NCBI GenBank assembly: GCA_963921195.1
Contig: OY992540.1
Coordinates: 35,642,971-35,706,970 of the forward strand
Direction: 5' to 3'
DNA length: 64,000 bases
Origin: Pegoplata infirma
Lineage: Eukaryota > Arthropoda > Insecta > Diptera > Anthomyiidae
Shown: one piece after another, positions 60,101-64,000 of the stretch
How the letters are laid out: every line of letters starts with the position of its first letter
Numbering within the stretch: position 1 is the stretch's first letter
Position numbers and translations under genes: made by a program
The notes under the pieces: generated by a model
The model's input: the letters and a program-made list of their open reading frames with translations, nothing else
What the model was told of the DNA's origin: nothing
The model's database searches: none

Positions 60101-60452
60101 TTTTTCAAAAAGCTCTAACTACATGATTGATGTAAACACTAAGACACAAATAATGTGGATATTTAAAGCTAGATGCGATATGATCGAGTTAAATGCCACA
60201 AGGTTTGGATCAAACAGATCGAAACTATGCTCCCTATGCAATCTTTTAGAGGATGAAAGTATACAACATTTCATAGGACGTTGCCCAATCTTAAAACAAT
60301 TCAGATATCAGTATTTTGGAATTGCATTTTTAACAAATGATCTAATAATAGAAATTCTAAACGGTGGTTACACAGGTTGGAATAACATGGTACTTTATAT
60401 TATCAATGCTCTTAAGTACAGGAAAACTTTGATAGAAGAATATAATTTTTAA
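57072..60452 (+). CDS. LINE ORF2: APE-type endonuclease, reverse transcriptase, zinc motif
   Basis: The frame is open from 57,072 with no in-frame ATG before the conserved region. Endonuclease: ILSYNVHGLENK, VVLLETHLGE, LIIGDLNIRIGE, WSDHFPIHLT. RT: KYNKAPGLDRVPFEFFK, NYRGISFMNCIAK, EYQAGFRKNYSTIDNI, FFVDFKAAFDKVSR, KSGVKQGCLLSPLLF and catalytic LLYADDIVIM (about residue 680 counting from 57,243). A C-terminal CSLCNLLEDESIQHFIGRC forms C-X2-C-X9-H-X4-C. All catalytic residues visible are present. Role: nicking the target and copying element RNA onto it. Expression probably needs frameshifting or reinitiation from ORF1, as the frame is -1 relative to ORF1. Confidence 0.88.
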   Translation, partial: SKFRLYIYFVKSKFKKLLNPIKKKRNVYRNVSLKGIDNIKPNKISKVINILSYNVHGLENKIALSEFLNYVNTYDIVVLLETHLGENKIDNFKKYFGNFKTYWKPAERVSNFGRFSGGCMYAVKSSLVDAGLRHELYNLSGVEVLKLQTKYETISIIPLYLRSADWNNEFDTLKQFFTDESVTNPLIIGDLNIRIGEMQQIFDEIISSSFNAGYSTRKSQDKIINSKGRRFMELCTDYGMVVVNGITKGDEDGNLTFVSNAGQSVNDICAISQDILKYVNRFTVEECIWSDHFPIHLTMEIDIETQDGNNFNLLPKLKWNEKKKEVYQKKVVQNLEEMRKAKDPILLKDITDLIRASTGTFSRNSLNSIKFKEKWFDNDCLSARNDSFEFLKIFRRTQREEEKEAYLNANRIYKEICVDKNSQYYKNLEIKICSIQNNKEWWSIVKEIRQEPLQVCPNIAASNFKTYFEHLLNPPQFSNVISYAALWRHDPDLDAAVTVDEVKKALAKAKYNKAPGLDRVPFEFFKNAPLELLKELTKAYNRILDSGSVDDSFLISVIFPIFKKGLNNIPSNYRGISFMNCIAKIVMGVINDRLFNWTEKHDILTEYQAGFRKNYSTIDNIYNLSAIVHLKLNEKKKKVYAFFVDFKAAFDKVSRSLLFYKLHEMGVSTKIVYFLESVYRITKSVVWTGKEMSEEFDTKSGVKQGCLLSPLLFALYINDLHEALGGGLFIDDQNIRVLLYADDIVIMSDNIKTLQKMINKLENYCQDWNLEVNLSKSEIMVFRNGGRRSRDEKWFFKGNEIKIVPSFCYLGMTLTPTMIFRQHIETRNIKAKNSINSTWNTFLSKNNISLRSKWQLFQAACRAIQTYGAQVWGHSLFDEVDKLQRYFVKKILCLPSFTPTYMIMIETNMDDAHLYTLDLHMRYIGRTIYQYNVNRLPHQLSLKLIQKNISWVKNIQQLCSQLNINWEFENMSITYWNYKSCELLQKLRIANKHKYFQSALETNRFYKHLNFSKSSNYMIDVNTKTQIMWIFKARCDMIELNATRFGSNRSKLCSLCNLLEDESIQHFIGRCPILKQFRYQYFGIAFLTNDLIIEILNGGYTGWNNMVLYIINALKYRKTLIEEYNF
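57114..57120 (+). promoter_or_regulatory. Candidate -1 ribosomal frameshift site A AAA AAC
   Basis: The canonical slippery heptamer lies in the ORF1 phase (tcA AAA AAC) two codons before the ORF1 stop. Slipping back one base enters the ORF2 frame without interruption. No strong downstream stem-loop was evident by eye. Confidence 0.45.
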
Positions 60453-60651
60453 ATTAAAATTTAAAACATTTAATAATTAAAATTAAAAATGGTTAAATAC
60501 TCAAATCGAATCATATGTGTGTAATAAACACACTTTCGACAGACGACTAATGTCAATGTCATTAATTATTTTATTTTCTTAGAATAATTGTAGTTTAATA
60601 TATAAAAATTGTTAACTTTTTTATGTATCTACTTTTTTCTGAAAAATAAAA

Positions 60652-60667
60652 TTACTTACTTACTTAC
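60652..60667 (+). repeat. (TTAC)4 3' tail of the LINE
   Basis: Four TTAC units directly follow AATAAA and precede the target duplication, as in LINEs that end in short tandem repeats instead of poly-A. Confidence 0.8.
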
Positions 60668-60897
60668 TTAGTCCCCATACAAGCCACCCTCCCGATATTC
60701 AGTTATATCGGTATATTGACAAAAAAAATTAACCAATTCGTATAAAATTTGATCTGTGTGTGTTTTCTACGCTAAATAAAGATCTAACAAAAGACAGATC
60801 CAATCGGTCCATGTTTGGACTTGGGCCCCATTTTCCGAAAAACACTGGTGTAGAGTATCATATGGTCGGCCTTGACCGACTATAACTTTCTTGTTTT

Positions 60898-61477
60898 TTT
60901 TTAATCTTCTATTTTTCTCGTGCTTTTTCGCCACTTTTTTGAAGCATCCGAAAAATGTCGTAAAATTTACAATCGAATGGTGAAATAAATTTGAAATAAT
61001 ATCAGCCGTTTTTTCTCCGCATGGGAATGAGTTTAAAACCGAAAGCCCCCATACAAACGTTCCTTTTAAATATGTGTTAAATTACCCTAACAACCGTATT
61101 TCAATAGGTATATTGGCAGGTAAACGTATTTTGTATTTGAAAATCATCATTTCAAATTTTAAAGAGATCGGACCAGTCCTTCAAGTAGTCCATGTAAAAC
61201 CTTCCCGATTTTCTCATAAATCTCTCAAAATTCATGAAATTTGAACATTTTTGTTTAAATATTGTTTGTAGGTGTTAAATGTAGACTTTGGTAATCTAAT
61301 TACAATTGGACCATACCTGGTCCAAAATATAAAATTTTCGATAGTCGGTCTATTTCCAATAAAACCAAGATCTTAAAAGAGATAGATATAATCGGATAGA
61401 TGGTTCCATTTTCTGGAAAACACTAGTATATGGCATTATATGGTCAGTCTTTACCGACTATAATTTTCTTACTTGTT
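60898..61477 (+). mobile_element. TACCCTACACC-family repeat, second partial copy
   Basis: AGCCCCCATACAAACG, GACCAGTCCTTCAAGTAGTC and the end GGTCAGTCTTTACCGAC then TATAATTTTCTTACTTG parallel the first copy. The starting hairpin is missing. Confidence 0.6.
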
Positions 61478-61876
61478 GTATTATAACAAATGTCAAATAA
61501 AAAACTTTAATATACCATCAATTGCTTTATCCAATTAAAAAAATTATCGTTAATGTTGAACAAATTGTACTGTCGGTGTATATTTCTTATTGTAATTGCC
61601 AACGTTGGATAAGCATTGGCATTTCCATCAAAGCCATCGCTCTGTCAGTACAATATTTTTGGTACGGTTGGCAATTTCTGACTGGGTAGGTTTCTTTTCA
61701 TAATATAGGAGATAAACGAAAAAATACTGAAAAATTACCTTTTCTTCCCCCCACCTTTTCACCCCCTTAATTTGAGTTTGGGCCGCTAAAAAAAATACGT
61801 GTCCCTTTATTTTTTCTGCTCTACAAAATAAAACCATTAAGATCCGTTGGTGACACTAGGGAGACTTCCCTTGTTA

Positions 61877-62147
61877 GTCGCCTTAACCCTTAGGGTACAA
61901 ATCGTCTTTCAATAATGTCTTATTTCCCAAAAACGATTCTCCTGGTCACAAATTCCATTACATTACGTTTTTGAGAAAATCGAAATACAAAAAATCGCAT
62001 TTTTGGCCAGCGTTTTCGAAAATAAACTAAATTTGCATCATCCTAGAACACATAAACCAAAAGACTATATAAACACATCAATGCCTTTCATGGAAAGTTT
62101 TCAGAAACAAAATTGGTTTCTGAATTACAGAGAACACGCATTACACA
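61877..62147. other. Unassigned DNA
   Basis: The segment CATGGAAAGTTTTCAGAAAC (62,088-62,107) has a diverged echo at 63,047-63,066 (CATGGGAAATTTGCAGAAAC) beyond the next hAT element, so both may belong to one older repeat. Confidence 0.35.
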
Positions 62148-62155
62148 GTTGTGTG

Positions 62156-62957
62156 CAGTGTTGCCATTTCCAAAATGAAGAAAAGCGCCAAAATTTTGGA
62201 AAAAAGGGTAAAAACGGGTAAAAATTTACAAGAAAAAGGGTAAAAAAGAGCCAAGAGGAAAAAGTCAAAATTAAAAAATTTATTTGAAAATATATTTTCT
62301 CACTACGAAAAAAACATTTAAAAAAGGGTAAAAAGGGGTAAAACTCGATCAAAAAAAGGGTAAAAAGCGCCACAAACATAAAATTAAAAAAATATATGAT
62401 TTTTTTCGTGAATTTACTAAATTTATTGAGACAAAACTAAAAAGAAAATTGCAATTCAAATTACTTAAATAATATTAAGATAACAATTAAGACAAATTTT
62501 TAAAAACAAATGTTTGTCTTTATAAAAAATAAACAATTTTCAAATAAATCTGTCGCACTTATCAATAGTCGCACACATTGCCAACACAATATATTTTTTT
62601 TAAATACCTCTTTTGTAAATGATATTTGATAGCTTTGATTTGAATAAATTTGACTGCAAATACTTGGAGGCAGTTCATAATTTTGCTAGCAAATTTCAGA
62701 ATTGTTTTAAAATACAACAGTCCAAAAAAACGTACAAAAATTATAGTTTTGCTACAAACAACAAATATTTGCTGAAAGACCTTAACATAAAAATAATCAA
62801 CAAAAATAAATAATAACAAAATCACAAAGTTTTTATAAAAATAAAAAAGCGCCATGGATACCCGTTTTTTTAAAAAAGGGTATTTGTAAAAAACTCCGGG
62901 TAAAAAGACAAAAAAAGCACCAGAAAATACCCGAAAAGCGTCAAAATGGCAACACTG
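62156..62957. mobile_element. hAT-type non-autonomous element (CAGTGTTGCCAT ends)
   Basis: Ends CAGTGTTGCCATTT and AAATGGCAACACTG... with internal GGGTAAAAAGG-type repeats at both sides, and a perfect 8-bp duplication GTTGTGTG (62,148-62,155, 62,958-62,965). Same terminal consensus as 45,638-46,877 but a different interior. 802 bp, no transposase. Confidence 0.85.
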
Positions 62958-62965
62958 GTTGTGTG

Positions 62966-64000
62966 CACTAAAATACTCATCAATTATGAACCAATACTCA
63001 TACAAACACCGTATACACATAAAAACCTTGGTATTGATGTCAGCTTTCATGGGAAATTTGCAGAAACAAAATCGTTTCACGCATTACAAACACAATAAAA
63101 CTTATTTTATATAGACATGTGTTAGAATCTGTAAATTGTTTTATATAATCTCAGAATCTGATATTTTTATTTAGAAAAATGTCTCATATATTTCTAACGT
63201 ACGTGGCTTTCTTAAATGACTGTAAGAAGTCTTATTAGTTTTATATGGCAGCAGTTTGTATAAGATTCTATTTAAAACACTTTGCCTTTTTGAAAATAAA
63301 CTCAAGTATTAGAATTAGAGATAATTTCTTAAAATATTGCACTCTATAACCTAAAATTAGATACACTTTGCTTTGATAATCTTGTATTTTCATACTATTA
63401 AATAAAAGTTTTTGAAAATACAAAAAAAAAAATAAGAATTTTGTTAACCAAAGCACTTTTTTCTCCCCAAATTTGATTCTATGGTGTTCTAATGCAGGGG
63501 GTATTTGAAAATATTTCAGTATCTTAAAAATAAATAAAAAAAAAAATAAAATTATATACAACAACCGCATTGTTAAACACTTTATCTAAATGAGTTTTTG
63601 ATGTATTTTTCAGAAGGTTTCAAATGACATGTTTTTTTTTTAAAAAGATATTTTATGAGTTTTTTTTAAATATTTTAAACAAAAATGTTTTTAAGGAGCC
63701 TAATTAGTTGTGGGACTTAATTCAAGTACAGTTTTCAATAAAAAATTTATTTAGAAGGTTTTTCAAACAGATTTCAATAAATATTTTCTCTATAAGAAGT
63801 GGGTTGTTTAGTTGTGTTTTATTATTTTTTATCCCCTCTATTTAAAATGGAAATAAATAATTTTTATTAATGTTAAACAACAACCTCAAAAAGTCAAAAA
63901 CCTTATTAAAAATAATAATAAAAAAGCAAAACTTGATTTTGGTTAAACAAACTATGGCAAATTAGAGAAAATGAGTTGAAAAGCAGATTTAAAAAATAAA
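62966..64000. other. AT-rich DNA with a minisatellite remnant
   Basis: 63,120-63,190 has two diverged 36-base-type units (TCTCAGAATCTGATATTTTT). Beyond this only low-complexity A/T-rich sequence. Confidence 0.4.

Larger units (their letters stand above)
55858..60668 (+). mobile_element. Near-intact two-ORF LINE (non-LTR retrotransposon), about 4.8 kb
   Basis: Order: 5' UTR of about 410 bp, ORF1, ORF2, 3' UTR with AATAAA (60,645-60,650) and a (TTAC)4 tail. A 10-bp match TAGTCCCCAT at 55,848-55,857 and 60,669-60,678 is the likely target duplication. The 5' boundary is approximate because the following bases partly resemble the host repeat. Both ORFs lack stops, making this the youngest-looking LINE here. 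No RNase H domain. Clade uncertain (CR1/L2/Daphne-like). Confidence 0.8.
55466..60897 (+). mobile_element. TACCCTACACC-family dispersed repeat, split by the LINE
   Basis: It starts with the strong hairpin TACCCTACACCAC-TAT-GTGGTACAGGGTA, has a GTCCGTCCGTCTGTCC run and ends GGTCGGCCTTGACCGAC then TATAACTTTCTTG after the LINE (60,840-60,890). Same architecture as the TACCCTCC family but different sequence. Confidence 0.65.
55116..61686. mobile_element. TA-flanked TIR element (CCCAGCCAGAAA ends), opened by nested repeats
   Basis: CCCAGCCAGAAA and TTTCTGACTGGG lie between TA dinucleotides (55,114-55,115, 61,687-61,688). Subterminal GTTGGCAAA/TTGCCAAC repeats lie on both sides. Removing it rejoins the Harbinger-like host phrase CATGACTAGGTTTCTTT as in copy 1 near 37,667. 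Tc1/mariner-like by duplication. Confidence 0.75.
53243..61873. mobile_element. PIF/Harbinger-like element, copy 3, opened by multiple nested insertions
   Basis: Ends CAAGGGAAGTCTCCCT and AGGGAGACTTCCCTTG with TTA duplications (53,240-53,242, 61,874-61,876). Its own sequence survives at 53,243-53,296, 53,413-53,477, 54,954-55,115 and 61,687-61,873, each matching copy 1 (37,260-37,823) in order. The rest is inserted DNA. Confidence 0.8.

Noticed and set aside
62562..63080. 172-codon minus-strand open frame
   Set aside because: Low-complexity Phe/Ile/Lys composition, and it crosses the right boundary of a hAT element with no motif or splice support.

Overview
The window is AT-rich, intron-bearing eukaryotic DNA from an insect, most likely a higher fly (Diptera; calyptrate-like, which is inference). 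The reasons are a single host gene whose protein closely matches insect coactosin, short GT-AG introns, and transposon families of fly type. Almost everything else is transposable elements, their fragments and satellite-like repeats. No bacterial features, CRISPR arrays or operons are present.

Layout. 1-2,640: a 2-kb fold-back DNA transposon; an unoccupied copy of its target sequence lies at position 1. 3,230-5,686 (minus): the three coding exons of a coactosin-like actin-binding protein (146 aa). Its 1.9-kb intron carries a hAT-type element, which itself carries a 5'-truncated LINE. The ATG sits directly after a splice acceptor, so any 5' exon lies to the right and some or all of the remaining window may be its first intron (inference). 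5,790-11,720: a 36-base palindrome-bearing minisatellite invaded by two opposed TA-flanked MITEs, a complete hAT transposon with an intact transposase, and a repeat of the 'TACCCTCC' family. 13,092-19,127 (minus): remains of two LINEs. One is split by a Transib-like element (15,321-18,482) with RAG-type heptamer/spacer/nonamer ends. 19,500-41,000: AT-rich DNA with many TACCCTCC-family repeats, TA-flanked MITEs, fold-backs and two PIF/Harbinger-like elements. 41,281-44,520: the minisatellite in opposite orientation. 45,638-52,740: hAT- and Harbinger-type non-autonomous elements and a hairpin-rich fold-back.

53,243-61,873 is a stack of insertions: a Harbinger-like element holds a second Transib-like element (53,478-54,953) and a TA-flanked element (55,116-61,686). 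The latter holds a dispersed repeat, which holds a near-intact two-ORF LINE (about 55,858-60,668). The LINE ORFs overlap in a -1 relationship, with a canonical slippery heptamer just before the ORF1 stop.

How parts relate. Only coactosin looks like a cellular gene. The hAT element (transposase plus TIRs) and the LINE (ORF1+ORF2) look potentially autonomous. The other elements lack a recognisable transposase and would depend on enzymes encoded elsewhere. Target-site duplications and TIRs were read base by base. Family names are inferred from duplication length and terminal motifs.
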